From an uncultured Clostridia bacterium (GTDB taxonomy: Bacteria; Bacillota; Clostridia; TANB77; CAG-508), in contig CALXBW010000007.1 in the NCBI GenBank assembly GCA_944386645.1, positions 1 to 64,000 on the forward strand: a DNA stretch of 64,000 nucleotides. Direction: 5' to 3'. Positions 8,117 through 16,987 of this stretch are shown here, piece after piece. The translations under genes and the position numbers were made by a program. The notes below the pieces were generated by a model. It saw only the letters and a program-made list of their open reading frames with translations. It was not told the origin of the DNA and did not search any database. Position 1 is the first letter of the stretch; each line of letters begins with the position of its first letter.

Positions 8117-9308
8117 AATAAGTTTCCTCCCTCGTTTTTTTAATATTATTAGTTCTATCATAAAAATAATTTAAAATGTTGTAAGTGTTTTCATCTTTTA
8201 TATTTACACGTTTAAAATTTCTAATCATTTGAGTTTGAGTAGGTGTTAATTTATAGTGAAAGTATTCTGGAAATGGAGCTTTATCTGGGCATTCTAATAA
8301 TTTAATGTTATATTTTTGTTCATATTCATCAATAAGGAGTTTATTTGAATGAACTTTAAATACTGTATTATATCCTGGTAAAGAAACCATAAAATCTGAA
8401 TTATAATTTTTACATTTTGAATCTTTATCAATAGATTTCTGCAATGAAAAATTTTTATTTTTAGAATATTCATTAATTAATAATTCTATATTATGTGCTT
8501 TTATTTCATACAAGTTAACAGAACTTTCTGCACATGCTAAATATTTAAATAGACTATCAGGTGTAATATTATATTTTTGAGTCTCTTCATAATTACTTAT
8601 AAATTTTTTTAAATCTTTATATGAATCACAATTTTCTAATCCTTCTCTTTTTTCTACATCGCCATATATATAACCTGAATAATCATCCATAAAATTAGAA
8701 TATAAGTCGGGATTTTCTTCATGTAATAGTAATTTATCTCTTAATTTTTCATATATTTTACCACATATTTGAGCATGATAATTGTTGTTTTTATTTTTAC
8801 AGCTTTCAGATATAATATTTCTTTTTATAATATCAGCAATTTTGGCTAACCTACTAGTCCAAAGCATATTTTTTGAATATATTTCAGGTACGGAATTATA
8901 ACTTACATTAAACTCTCTATCTATTGTTTTTTGATCTACAATAAATGGATTTTGAAAGTCATTTATTTTATGAGAAAAATTTTTAAAATATTCATTATTA
9001 TTAGTGACGAATTTTTCAGTTAATTTTGTTTGTTTTAACAAATTATTACGCATATTATTAAATATTTTTTGAGAAAGTTGTTTTTTTCTATCAGGGTTAT
9101 CGGTTTTATCTATTTCTTTATCATATGCTAATAAAGCAGAACTATTATCTAAAAAGATACAACTTAAATACATATCTATATCTTTTTTATCTATATTCAA
9201 TTCTTTAATATCTTTATTAAATTTCTTGCTTTCAGAAATATCATTAATTAATTCTTTATACAAATGTTTTTGTTTTGATGAATTAACATAATACTTAGAA
9301 TTTATCAT
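8106..9308 (-). CDS. Hypothetical protein, 400 residues
   Basis: The start at 9308 (MINSKYYVNSSKQ) follows AGAAGTGAT and a promoter with an extended -10; longer upstream starts would lie over that promoter. The product is soluble, Lys/Asn-rich and helical, with no signal peptide or membrane helix. I recognise no family. The C-terminal third contains an ordered-looking segment (SLPGYNTVFKVHSNKLL, ECPDKAPFPEYFHYKLTPTQ) that would be the best query. It is coupled to the 99-residue gene downstream and divergently transcribed from the synthetase-like/nucleotidyltransferase pair, suggesting one accessory locus. Confidence 0.55.
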   Translation of the reverse strand: MINSKYYVNSSKQKHLYKELINDISESKKFNKDIKELNIDKKDIDMYLSCIFLDNSSALLAYDKEIDKTDNPDRKKQLSQKIFNNMRNNLLKQTKLTEKFVTNNNEYFKNFSHKINDFQNPFIVDQKTIDREFNVSYNSVPEIYSKNMLWTSRLAKIADIIKRNIISESCKNKNNNYHAQICGKIYEKLRDKLLLHEENPDLYSNFMDDYSGYIYGDVEKREGLENCDSYKDLKKFISNYEETQKYNITPDSLFKYLACAESSVNLYEIKAHNIELLINEYSKNKNFSLQKSIDKDSKCKNYNSDFMVSLPGYNTVFKVHSNKLLIDEYEQKYNIKLLECPDKAPFPEYFHYKLTPTQTQMIRNFKRVNIKDENTYNILNYFYDRTNNIKKTREETYYDR

Positions 9309-9341
9309 AGGTATCACTTCTTTCTTAAACATATATAATAT

Positions 9342-9370
9342 ATTATAACACAAAATGACAATAAAACCAA
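9342..9370 (-). promoter_or_regulatory. Promoter for the 400-residue hypothetical gene
   Basis: On the minus strand: TTGGTT (9370-9365), 17 bases, TATAAT (9347-9342) preceded by TGT, an extended -10. Confidence 0.6.
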
Positions 9371-9519
9371 ATACTGTACTTTCTTTATACAAATAGAAAC
9401 ATTTGTATAAAAAATATATTTTATGTAGAAAATTGTTTTAAAACTTATATTTTTATACGTAATAGTTGAGATTTGAAGGAAAATGAAGTACGAAAAATGC
9501 AATAATTTCCATAAAAATA

Positions 9520-9548
9520 TTTACATATTTATCCATCATATATATAAT
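9520..9548 (+). promoter_or_regulatory. Promoter of the synthetase-like/nucleotidyltransferase operon
   Basis: TTTACA (9520-9525), 17 bases, TATAAT (9543-9548); the ribosome site GGAGGGG follows at about 9560. Confidence 0.75.
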
Positions 9549-9569
9549 TAGAAAAAACGGAGGGGAAAT

Positions 9570-10652
9570 ATGGAAAATAGAATTATAACATTACCAATAA
9601 AATCATATAGTGAGCAACTTATAGGGACATTAATTGTACCAAGTATTGCAGAAGTTATGAGGCATAAATTAGATACAGAGGCAACATTAAGTGTAAATTT
9701 ATTAGATTCATTTCAAGATAGGGGAAAATATTATGAAGGCTTTTATAATTTAATAAAAGATAATAACATAAAATTAGATAATGTTTGGATTGATTCTAAA
9801 AATAAAGATGAACTAAAAGATTGTATATATAATTTAATAAATAAAGGTTATATAAAAGAAAAAGAAAAAGAGATAAAAAAATGTAAATGTAATAAAGTAG
9901 AAATAAATAGTGAAATTTTAGAAAATAAAAAACAAGGAAAATTATATACAAAAGTTGGAGATAATTTAGTATGTAATGAATGTCAATCAGTATTAGAAAC
10001 AAGTAGAAAAAAAGTGTTAATATTTAAAGTACCTGAAAAAATAGGAGAAAATATAAAAATAATTCCGTCAAGATTAAAGAAAAGTTTAATAAATATGAAT
10101 AAATATATGGAAAATAAAGAGATTGTAATATCTAGAAATAGAAATACAGGAATATCTGTTAATTATGATAATACAAAATATAATATAGATGTAGATTTTT
10201 TCTGGGCTAATTATCTAGATCTAATAAAGAGTAAAGAAAAATTGGTAATTGGTTGTGAAGAGGTTTTATATCCTATATATTTAACGTCTGTGTTAGAAAA
10301 AATAAGAAATCCTAAAAGTGATACTGTATATTTAGCTGTACCATTTGTAAAAGGATTAGAGAAAGATATAATGGATTATAATAGTTTAGAAAATAAAGAA
10401 GCAAAAAAACTAGCTTTAATATTTTCTGCAACAAAGTTAAAAAATTCAAGAAGTAAATGGGAAGATAATATATATAAGTATTTCAATAGACTTAATAGTA
10501 GTAAAATGGAAGAATTTAAAAATGTTTTATATGGCAAAATAGATAGAAGAGAAAATGAAAGTTTTTATGATTATGTTGATAGAGTAGTTTTACAAGAAAT
10601 GAATTATCAAAAAGTATTAAAAAAATTTAATCAAAGGGAGGTAGTAAGATAG
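9570..10652 (+). CDS. Degenerate class I aminoacyl-tRNA-synthetase-like protein
   Basis: 360 residues with a strong ribosome site. The first 100 residues follow the course of a GluRS/LysRS-type Rossmann domain: IG plus a helix in place of the HIGH loop, a D-x-x-x-D-R segment (LLDSFQDRGKYYEG), an acceptor-end-like IKLDNVWIDSKNKDEL, and INKGYI. A Cys cluster follows (CKC at about 108-110, CNEC at about 133-136) resembling the zinc knob of these enzymes. I see no clear KMSKS loop and no anticodon-binding domain, so it is far shorter than a true synthetase and unlikely to charge tRNA in the usual way. It may activate an amino acid or act on a nucleotide. It overlaps the downstream nucleotidyltransferase by one base. 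Family call is moderate; reaction unknown. Confidence 0.5.
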   Translation: MENRIITLPIKSYSEQLIGTLIVPSIAEVMRHKLDTEATLSVNLLDSFQDRGKYYEGFYNLIKDNNIKLDNVWIDSKNKDELKDCIYNLINKGYIKEKEKEIKKCKCNKVEINSEILENKKQGKLYTKVGDNLVCNECQSVLETSRKKVLIFKVPEKIGENIKIIPSRLKKSLINMNKYMENKEIVISRNRNTGISVNYDNTKYNIDVDFFWANYLDLIKSKEKLVIGCEEVLYPIYLTSVLEKIRNPKSDTVYLAVPFVKGLEKDIMDYNSLENKEAKKLALIFSATKLKNSRSKWEDNIYKYFNRLNSSKMEEFKNVLYGKIDRRENESFYDYVDRVVLQEMNYQKVLKKFNQREVVR

Positions 10653-11893
10653 TGGCGGAAAAATTATTAATGTTTAATAGATATGATAAAAAAGATGTAC
10701 AATATATAAGTAAAGTGTCTGAGTATAAAAGAAATTATGGAAAGATAAAGGATTATTTAAAAAAATCGGAGTATGAGCAATTAAGAAAATTTGACTTGCA
10801 AACATTAAAAAAATTAATGTTCGCAGAAAATAATATACAAAAAGATATAATCTGTAATTTAATTAATATGTATGATTTTATTAAAGAGATTCCAGTTTGT
10901 ATTTTCTTATCAGGAAGTTTAGCTAGACATACAAATAGGTTCAACTCGGATGTAGATATTACATTTTTATATCCAAATAAATATAAAAATGTAATGATGT
11001 GTGTAGAAGAAGAAATCGCAATATATTTATCATATATATTTGGGTTTAGGGGAAGAGATAGAGTACATAGTATGTGTATATATTTAGACAAAAATGATGA
11101 AATAATAAAGTATGATAAATGTGTTAAATATACAAATAGTAATATATATTTAAATTATGTTTGTAGAGATAATACAGAAAGTTTGATGGATGAAATATTT
11201 AATACCAGTAGAGAATATGATGATTTTTTAAAACATATAAGAAAACATAGTGGCGTATCTGGTTGTGTAGAGTGGGCATATAGTATGGATATATTATATG
11301 AAAATAAGTATAATATAAAAAATGATATAATAAATATGGATAAAGAGATTTTTTCAAGAAGTGATTTTGAAACAGAAACTATAAATTTAATAGATAAAAT
11401 GAATGATCAAATAAGTGAAATTAATGTTTTAGATATTAAAAATGGAATTAGAATATGTGATTTAAAAATAATATATAAAAAACAAATTTTGTCTAAATTA
11501 TATGACCTATTAGCAATGATAAGAAGGGTTGGAACATATAAAGGTAAAAAAATAGGTTTTATAAATTTAAGAAAATATTGTAAAAATAAAGATATATATG
11601 ATATACTATACATGGTTAACAATGATTTTTTTGATACCATTTATAAATACTTATGGCAATTAATGAGAATAGAGTATGTCTTAGATGAATTAGGTAAAGA
11701 TTTTAGTTCTCATTGTGAAGAAGAAATAAATATTGACGAATTTAAAAATATAGCAAAATCGAAATTGAATTCAGAAGACATATTTAAAGAATTAAATGAA
11801 AATTTTAACTTATTAAAAAATAATATGATAGGTGTAATAAATGGTTTAAAAAAGAATATAAATAGTTATGAAAATATAAAAATTGTAGATTAA
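10652..11893 (+). CDS. GlnD/DUF294-like nucleotidyltransferase domain protein
   Basis: 413 residues. The GTG at 10652 shares its G with the upstream stop, and GGGAGG lies about 11 bases before it, so it is translationally coupled. Around residues 87-107 the nucleotidyltransferase signature is complete: LSGSLARHTNRF followed by SDVDITFLYP (GS-x10-DxD), as in GlnD, DUF294 and protein or RNA adenylyl/uridylyltransferases. The C-terminal 200 residues are helical and Lys-rich and may bind the target. It probably transfers a nucleotide to a protein, tRNA or small molecule supplied with the synthetase-like partner. No known operon of this kind comes to mind. Confidence 0.7.
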   Translation: MAEKLLMFNRYDKKDVQYISKVSEYKRNYGKIKDYLKKSEYEQLRKFDLQTLKKLMFAENNIQKDIICNLINMYDFIKEIPVCIFLSGSLARHTNRFNSDVDITFLYPNKYKNVMMCVEEEIAIYLSYIFGFRGRDRVHSMCIYLDKNDEIIKYDKCVKYTNSNIYLNYVCRDNTESLMDEIFNTSREYDDFLKHIRKHSGVSGCVEWAYSMDILYENKYNIKNDIINMDKEIFSRSDFETETINLIDKMNDQISEINVLDIKNGIRICDLKIIYKKQILSKLYDLLAMIRRVGTYKGKKIGFINLRKYCKNKDIYDILYMVNNDFFDTIYKYLWQLMRIEYVLDELGKDFSSHCEEEINIDEFKNIAKSKLNSEDIFKELNENFNLLKNNMIGVINGLKKNINSYENIKIVD

Positions 11894-12030
11894 TAAGTTA
11901 CTGTTAGTATAGTTTTGGTTATTGTATAGAAGTCATATATCACATATAAATAAATCCTTATGACTTAAAAAACATATAAAAAAGAGTTCTTAATAAAATG
12001 TATTCTATTTAACAGTATGATGGAGGGATT

Positions 12031-12717
12031 ATGTACTATAGTATTTTAGTAAGTCAAGTAGATAAGATTGGTAAAGATGAGAATGAAAAGATAAAGAATT
12101 ATTTAAAATCTTCTTCGAATGTTTTGATATTACCATGGGCTTTTGCAAAAGAAATGACAAGTGAAGAATTTGAAAAAAATTATTTTAATATAAAAGGTGA
12201 AAAATATAGAAGATATATAGAGTTTCTATGTAAGTTTGGAATACAAAAAGAAAATATAATATATGCTAATTGTTATAAAGAAACTAGAGATGAGATAATA
12301 GATAAAATTAAAAATTCAGATATATTATTATTACCTGGTGGAAATCCAGATATGTTTTTTAATAAAGTAGTTTATGATACAGAAATATTATACAGTATTA
12401 AAAATTATAAAGGGGATATAATAGGAGAAAGTGCTGGAGCGGTTTTACATTTTAGAAAATATTTTTTAACAATAGAAAATAGCTATAAAAAATGTTTAGA
12501 ATATTGTAATGGTTTTGGAATAATTGATGATGATTTTGTTGTTGATGTACATACAATTAATAAAGAAAATTATATAAATAGGTTAAAAAATATAGGAAAA
12601 GAAATGAAAAAAAATATATATGCAATTACTGATAGTGAAGCTATAATTTATAATAGAAAAAGTAAAAAAATAGAGTATAATTGTGCTATTAATTTGCCTA
12701 AAAGTGCTGACATTTAA
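12031..12717 (+). CDS. S51-like peptidase (class I glutamine amidotransferase-like fold)
   Basis: 228 residues, ATG with GGAGGG upstream. The fold signature is LLLPGGNPDMFF (about residues 98-109), followed by the nucleophile elbow GESAGAVLHF around 132-141 with Ser in G-x-S-A-G. This is the dipeptidase E/cyanophycinase group. A candidate catalytic His lies in VVDVHTIN. Such enzymes cleave Asp-type or isopeptide bonds and act in the cytosol. It lies 137 bases after the nucleotidyltransferase and just before the Fic toxin-antitoxin pair; the Fic promoter overlaps its 3' end. Whether it works with the upstream pair is unknown. Confidence 0.75.
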   Translation: MYYSILVSQVDKIGKDENEKIKNYLKSSSNVLILPWAFAKEMTSEEFEKNYFNIKGEKYRRYIEFLCKFGIQKENIIYANCYKETRDEIIDKIKNSDILLLPGGNPDMFFNKVVYDTEILYSIKNYKGDIIGESAGAVLHFRKYFLTIENSYKKCLEYCNGFGIIDDDFVVDVHTINKENYINRLKNIGKEMKKNIYAITDSEAIIYNRKSKKIEYNCAINLPKSADI

Positions 12718-12735
12718 AGCTTTTTGTGGTATAAT
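12707..12735 (+). promoter_or_regulatory. Promoter of the VbhA-Fic pair
   Basis: CTGACA (12707-12712), 17 bases, TATAAT (12730-12735) with extended -10 TGG. It overlaps the end of the S51-like gene. Confidence 0.7.
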
Positions 12736-12744
12736 ATTATTATG

Positions 12745-12777
12745 GGGTTAGTTTTTACAGTATAAAAATTACCCTAA
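12745..12777 (+). promoter_or_regulatory. Inverted repeat in the toxin-antitoxin leader (candidate operator)
   Basis: GGGT...AGTTTTT pairs with AAAAATT-ACCC around a short loop, between the -10 box and the antitoxin ribosome site. It could be an operator or a leader hairpin for autoregulation. Confidence 0.35.
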
Positions 12778-12799
12778 ATTTATATTGGAGAAGTGTGTT

Positions 12800-12964
12800 A
12801 TGGAAAAAGAATTTAAATTAAATATAGAAAATATAAAAAGTGATTTAGCAATAGAGGGAATGGGCATAAGTCAAGAAGATGTGAATTTACTTGAAAGATA
12901 TTCAAATAATGAAATAAATATTGAAGATGTTATAAATACTATAAAAGGTAATACTATAGTATGA
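12800..12964 (+). CDS. VbhA-type Fic antitoxin
   Basis: 54 residues, too short for many gene finders. ATG at 12800 with TTGGAGAAG upstream; its TGA overlaps the Fic ATG (ATGA), so the two are coupled. The sequence KSDLAIEGMGISQEDV followed by LLERYSNNEINIEDV matches the antitoxin VbhA layout: an inhibitory helix with ...IEG, where the Glu blocks ATP gamma-phosphate binding in Fic, then a Leu-rich helix and an 'NEI..E..I' tail. The usual Ser/Thr of the [ST]xxxE[GN] motif is Asp here. Role: keeps the downstream Fic enzyme inactive. Confidence 0.85.
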   Translation: MEKEFKLNIENIKSDLAIEGMGISQEDVNLLERYSNNEINIEDVINTIKGNTIV

Positions 12965-13563
12965 GAGACATATATGAAGTAAGAAATTCAATATACTGTT
13001 ATAAAGATACAAGTGTATTAATAAATAAGCTTGAAATAAGGGATACAAAAAAATTATTAGAATATGAAAGTAAGATAACAGCAGCTAAATTACTTGCTTT
13101 AAGGAAACAAAAAACAACAGGAAATTTTGATATAAATCATATAGTAAGCATTCATAAATTTTTGTTTGAAGATATTTATCCTTTTGCAGGAAAATTTAGA
13201 AATGAAAATATTGCTAAAGATAATTTTATGTTTGCGCAATATGAGTATATAGAAGATGAATTAAAAAGAATATTAGATGAATTAAAAAAAGAAAATTTTT
13301 TAAAAGGTTATGATAAACAAAAGATAAGTAATAGATTAGCTTATTATATGGCAGAATTAAATGTTTTACATCCTTTTAGAGAAGGAAATGGTAGAACTAT
13401 AAGAGAATTTATAAGACAATTAGCTTTAAAAAATGGTTATGAATTTAATGTAAAAAATGTAAATCCAAAAGAAATGCTAGATGCTAGTATAAAATCAGTT
13501 TATGATACTAGTTTTTTAGAAAAAGTAATAGGGGAATGTTTAGAAAATATAGAATCCGTATAA
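12961..13563 (+). CDS. fic: Fic-domain AMP-transferase toxin
   Basis: 200 residues. The catalytic loop HPFREGNGRTIREF starts at His137 and has every residue of HxFx[DE]GNGRxxR, so the enzyme should be active. The flap region YPFAGKFRNENIAK is also typical. Fic proteins of this class transfer AMP (or another phosphate-containing group) to target proteins such as topoisomerases or GTPases. No inhibitory helix is present inside the protein; inhibition comes from the coupled VbhA-like gene, making this a class I Fic toxin-antitoxin module. The gene ends in its own terminator. Confidence 0.93.
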   Translation: MRDIYEVRNSIYCYKDTSVLINKLEIRDTKKLLEYESKITAAKLLALRKQKTTGNFDINHIVSIHKFLFEDIYPFAGKFRNENIAKDNFMFAQYEYIEDELKRILDELKKENFLKGYDKQKISNRLAYYMAELNVLHPFREGNGRTIREFIRQLALKNGYEFNVKNVNPKEMLDASIKSVYDTSFLEKVIGECLENIESV

Positions 13564-13579
13564 AAGGATTCTTTTTTTA
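13551..13579 (+). terminator. Terminator of the Fic module
   Basis: AGAATCC (13551-13557) / GGATTCT (13566-13572) followed by a run of T; the stem overlaps the last fic codons. Confidence 0.8.
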
Positions 13580-13800
13580 TTGTTACTATTATGAAAGTCG
13601 CACATGTGTATGGCGAACAGTGTTTGTTCATGCTCCGAAGAAATTGCTTAAAATAAAGAGAAGAACAAAAATAAACTACTCTACTCACTCTAAAAATTAC
13701 ATTATTCATTCTTCACCATTCACTATCCATTGTGACTGAAAGTCGCTGATAAATTAATAGAGACTTTTAGTTGAAGATGTGATATAATAATTGTAACTAG
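13580..13800. other. Unusual non-coding stretch between fic and the patatin gene
   Basis: No credible ORF. Base composition is less AT-rich than its surroundings. GAAAGTCGC occurs twice (about 13592 and 13738) as direct repeats about 147 bases apart, and GAACA-gtgtt-TGTTC forms a small hairpin. A TATAAT at 13783-13788 may drive the patatin gene. It could be a scar of a lost mobile element. Confidence 0.4.
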
Positions 13801-13817
13801 CTAAAATGGAGGTTAAT

Positions 13818-14654
13818 ATGAAAATTGGTTTGGCTTTATCTGGTGGAGGAATAAAAGGAGCTGCACATATAGGAGTAATAAAGGCATTAGAGGAAAATAA
13901 TATAAAAATTGATATATTAGCAGGTACATCATCTGGTAGTATTGTGGCTGTATTGTATGCAATGGGTTATACAATAGACGAGATTTTTAAATTATTTAAG
14001 GAATTTGCAAAAGTTTTGGTAGATGCAAGTCCAATGTATTTTATTATGAATGCTAGAAAAAATAAAAATTTTTTGCCAGAAGGAACAAGATCTGGAGAAA
14101 ATATAGAAATTGCTATGAAACAAGTAGGGGATTATAAAGGAATAAAGAATATGAGACAATTAAAAATGCCTATTGCAATACCTGCAGTTGATATAAAAAC
14201 TGGTAAGGAGTTTGTCTTTACAAATAATAATACAGATAGAGAAAACTATATAAAGGAAGCAGATATTTCAAAAGCAGTTAGGGCTAGTTGTTCATTTCCT
14301 GGTATATATGCACCTTGTAAATATAAAGGGTATAAATTTTTAGATGGTGGTGTTTTAAATAACATTCCTGCAGATGAAGCAAAACAATTAGGTGCAGATA
14401 AAGTTATAGCAATAAGATTCCCAGAGCCTATGGAAGATGTTAATATGAGTATGTATACTATTATTCTTAGAGCATTAAATATTATGATAGATAAAATAGC
14501 TGATGAAAAACTAAAGTGTAGTGATTATATACTAGACTTAAATATGGGGAAAATGGGAATTTTGGATATAAGAAAGTTAGATTATTGCTATGAGTTTGGA
14601 TATAAAAAGACTATTGAAAATATGGATATTATAAAAAAAATATTACACTCATAA
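13818..14654 (+). CDS. Patatin-like phospholipase
   Basis: 278 residues starting at ATG 13818; the ATG at 13806 lies within the TGGAGG ribosome site. The patatin fold is complete: oxyanion loop SGGGIKGAAH (residues 8-17), Ser38 in G-T-S-S-G, and the catalytic Asp in LDGGVLNNIP. It resembles bacterial RssA/YlbK-type patatins, which hydrolyse phospholipid or lysophospholipid acyl chains at the inner face of the membrane. There is no signal peptide. It stands alone with its own promoter, upstream of a two-component system. Confidence 0.9.
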   Translation: MKIGLALSGGGIKGAAHIGVIKALEENNIKIDILAGTSSGSIVAVLYAMGYTIDEIFKLFKEFAKVLVDASPMYFIMNARKNKNFLPEGTRSGENIEIAMKQVGDYKGIKNMRQLKMPIAIPAVDIKTGKEFVFTNNNTDRENYIKEADISKAVRASCSFPGIYAPCKYKGYKFLDGGVLNNIPADEAKQLGADKVIAIRFPEPMEDVNMSMYTIILRALNIMIDKIADEKLKCSDYILDLNMGKMGILDIRKLDYCYEFGYKKTIENMDIIKKILHS

Positions 14655-14741
14655 ATAGATAAAAATTCACAATATAGACATAATGAGCTATTATAATATA
14701 TAATAGTTATAAAATTACAAGAAGGAGAGAGTTATAATATT

Positions 14742-15422
14742 ATGAATAATTATACTATTTTAGTTGTAGATGATGAATCAAGAATGAGAAAATTAATTAG
14801 AGATTTTTTAAATCAAAAAGATTTTAATATATTAGAAGCTGAAGATGGAGAAAATGCAATTGAAGTTTTCAATAGAGAATCAGATAAAATAAACTTAATA
14901 ATATTAGATGTTATGATGCCAAAATTAGATGGATGGTCAGTTTTAAGACAAATAAGGCAGACATCAAAAGTTCCTATAATAATGTTAACAGCTAGAGGTG
15001 AAGAACAAGATGAATTATTTGGATTTGAACTTGGTGTTGATGAATATATTTCAAAACCATTTAGTCCTAAGATTTTAGTAGCAAGAGTTGAAGCAATTAT
15101 AAGAAGAATTTATAAAGAAGATAAAGATAGAGTTAAAGATTATGGCGGAATACAAATAGATACAGAGGGAAGAACTGTAAAAGTAGATGGAAAAGATGTG
15201 GAATTAAGTTTGAGAGAATATGAATTATTAAAATATTTGGTAGATAATGAGAGTATAGCATTATCTAGAGATAAAATATTAAATAATGTTTGGAATTATG
15301 ATTATTATGGAGATTCAAGAACAATAGATAGTCATATAAAGAAAATAAGACATAAATTAGGTAAAAAAGGAAAATATATTCAAACGATGCGTGGAGTTGG
15401 ATATAAGTTTGAAATTAAATAA
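14742..15422 (+). CDS. OmpR/PhoB-family response regulator
   Basis: 226 residues. Receiver domain 1-120: acidic pair VDDE at 9-12, phospho-acceptor Asp56 in LIILDVMMPK, Lys105 in SKPF. Winged-helix DNA-binding domain from about 130, with LSLREYELLKYL and the recognition region DSRTIDSHIKKIRHKLG. The nearest ribosome site (AAGGAGAG) is about 15 bases from the ATG, which is longer than usual. It pairs with the histidine kinase 47 bases downstream. The signal is not evident from sequence. Confidence 0.95.
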   Translation: MNNYTILVVDDESRMRKLIRDFLNQKDFNILEAEDGENAIEVFNRESDKINLIILDVMMPKLDGWSVLRQIRQTSKVPIIMLTARGEEQDELFGFELGVDEYISKPFSPKILVARVEAIIRRIYKEDKDRVKDYGGIQIDTEGRTVKVDGKDVELSLREYELLKYLVDNESIALSRDKILNNVWNYDYYGDSRTIDSHIKKIRHKLGKKGKYIQTMRGVGYKFEIK

Positions 15423-15447
15423 GTAGGCGACTTTTAAAGTCGTCTAT
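15422..15447 (+). other. Intercistronic hairpin in the two-component operon
   Basis: GGCGACTTT-TA-AAAGTCGTC lies between regulator and kinase genes. There is no T run directly after it, so it may tune kinase expression or mRNA stability rather than terminate fully. Confidence 0.5.
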
Positions 15448-15469
15448 TATTTAAAGTATGGAGGTTAGC

Positions 15470-16987
15470 ATGAGAATACCAAAATTCCTAAAGTCAGTCA
15501 GAATGAAATTATTTTTTACATTAACTATTGTTGTTGTAATAATTATATTTGTACTTATTTTATTAAATAATGTAGTTTTAGAAACATATTATTTAATTTC
15601 TAAGAAAAATTCACTTTTAGATGTTTATAATACTATAAACAATTATTATAATACAATAAATGAAAATAGTAATGTGGATTTAGAACTAGAATTTGAAAAA
15701 ATTGCATTAAATAATAATTTTGATATGATTATAGTAAGTGGAGATGGAATAAGTATATTTTCATCAAACAGAAATTTTTTAAATACTATAGGTGAAATAA
15801 ATGATATGGAAGGAGCTTATGTTCCAAAGAAGAATATTTTATATTTAGATGATAAAATTTCAATAAAAAAATTAAAGGATATAAAAACTTCTTCTAATGT
15901 TATTTTATTATCTGGTAATTTAGATAATGGTTATAAATTATATATAAGGTTACCAATTGCATCAATACAAGAAAGTGTTAAAATTTCAAATAATTTCTTA
16001 TTACTAATAGGTAGTTTTACTATAATTATAGGTGGTATAGCAGTTTCTATTATTTCAAATAAATTTACAAAACCTATATATGAATTAAATAATATTGCAA
16101 GAAAAATGGCTAACTTAGATTTTAGTAGAAAATATATAGAAAAAGATTCAGATGATGAAATAAATAATTTAGGAAGAAGTATAAACATTGTTTCTGATAA
16201 ACTCGAAAAAACTATAAAACAATTAAAAGAAACCAATATAGAGCTTGAAAAAGATATAGAACACAAGTCTAGAATAGATGAGATGAGAAAACAATTTATA
16301 TCAGATGTGTCGCATGAATTAAAGACTCCAATAGCACTTATTCAAGGATATGCAGAAGGATTAAAAGAAAATGTTATTCAAGATGAAGAAAGTAAAAAAT
16401 TATATGTTGAAGTTATATTAGATGAAGCAAATAAGATGGATAAACTTGTAAAGCAATTATTAGAACTTATGAAATTAGAATATGGAAAAAGAGAATTTAA
16501 TAATTTTAAATTCGATATAGTTGAACTTATAAATGAAGTTATAAGAAAGATGCAAGTTATGCGTGAAAATGAGAATATAGATGTTGTTTTTGATAATAAA
16601 AATGAGGTTTATGTGTATGCTGATGAATTTTATGTTGAACAGGTTGTAACAAATTATATTACTAATGCTATAAAACATGTAGATGAAAGAAATGGAAAAA
16701 AATATATAGAAATACGAATAGAAAAAAGGGATAATAATAAAGTTAGAATATATGTATACAATACAGGTGAACTTATTTCAGAAGAAGATCAGAATAGAAT
16801 TTGGAATAGATTTTATAAAGTAGATTCATCAAGAAATAGAGAAAAAGGAGGAACAGGAATAGGTTTAGCTTTAGTAAAAGCAATTATGAATAATTATAAG
16901 AATTCATATGGTGTATATAATAAAGATAATGGTGTAGAATTTTATTTTGATTTAGATTATATTGAATGTAAAGATAAAAATAATTAA
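15470..16987 (+). CDS. Sensor histidine kinase
   Basis: 505 residues. ATG 15470 is preferred over 15458 because GGAGG lies between them. Domains in order: membrane helix (about 15-40), extracytoplasmic sensor loop of roughly 130 residues, second helix (about 177-200), HAMP (KPIYELNNIARKMANLDFS), a coiled coil, HisKA with the phospho-His at 282 in DVSHELKTP, and HATPase with the N-box VVTNYITNAIKHV, F-box region NRFYKVD and G2 box GGTGIGLALV. All catalytic motifs are intact. It is the cognate partner of the upstream PhoB-like regulator. Confidence 0.95.
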   Translation: MRIPKFLKSVRMKLFFTLTIVVVIIIFVLILLNNVVLETYYLISKKNSLLDVYNTINNYYNTINENSNVDLELEFEKIALNNNFDMIIVSGDGISIFSSNRNFLNTIGEINDMEGAYVPKKNILYLDDKISIKKLKDIKTSSNVILLSGNLDNGYKLYIRLPIASIQESVKISNNFLLLIGSFTIIIGGIAVSIISNKFTKPIYELNNIARKMANLDFSRKYIEKDSDDEINNLGRSINIVSDKLEKTIKQLKETNIELEKDIEHKSRIDEMRKQFISDVSHELKTPIALIQGYAEGLKENVIQDEESKKLYVEVILDEANKMDKLVKQLLELMKLEYGKREFNNFKFDIVELINEVIRKMQVMRENENIDVVFDNKNEVYVYADEFYVEQVVTNYITNAIKHVDERNGKKYIEIRIEKRDNNKVRIYVYNTGELISEEDQNRIWNRFYKVDSSRNREKGGTGIGLALVKAIMNNYKNSYGVYNKDNGVEFYFDLDYIECKDKNN

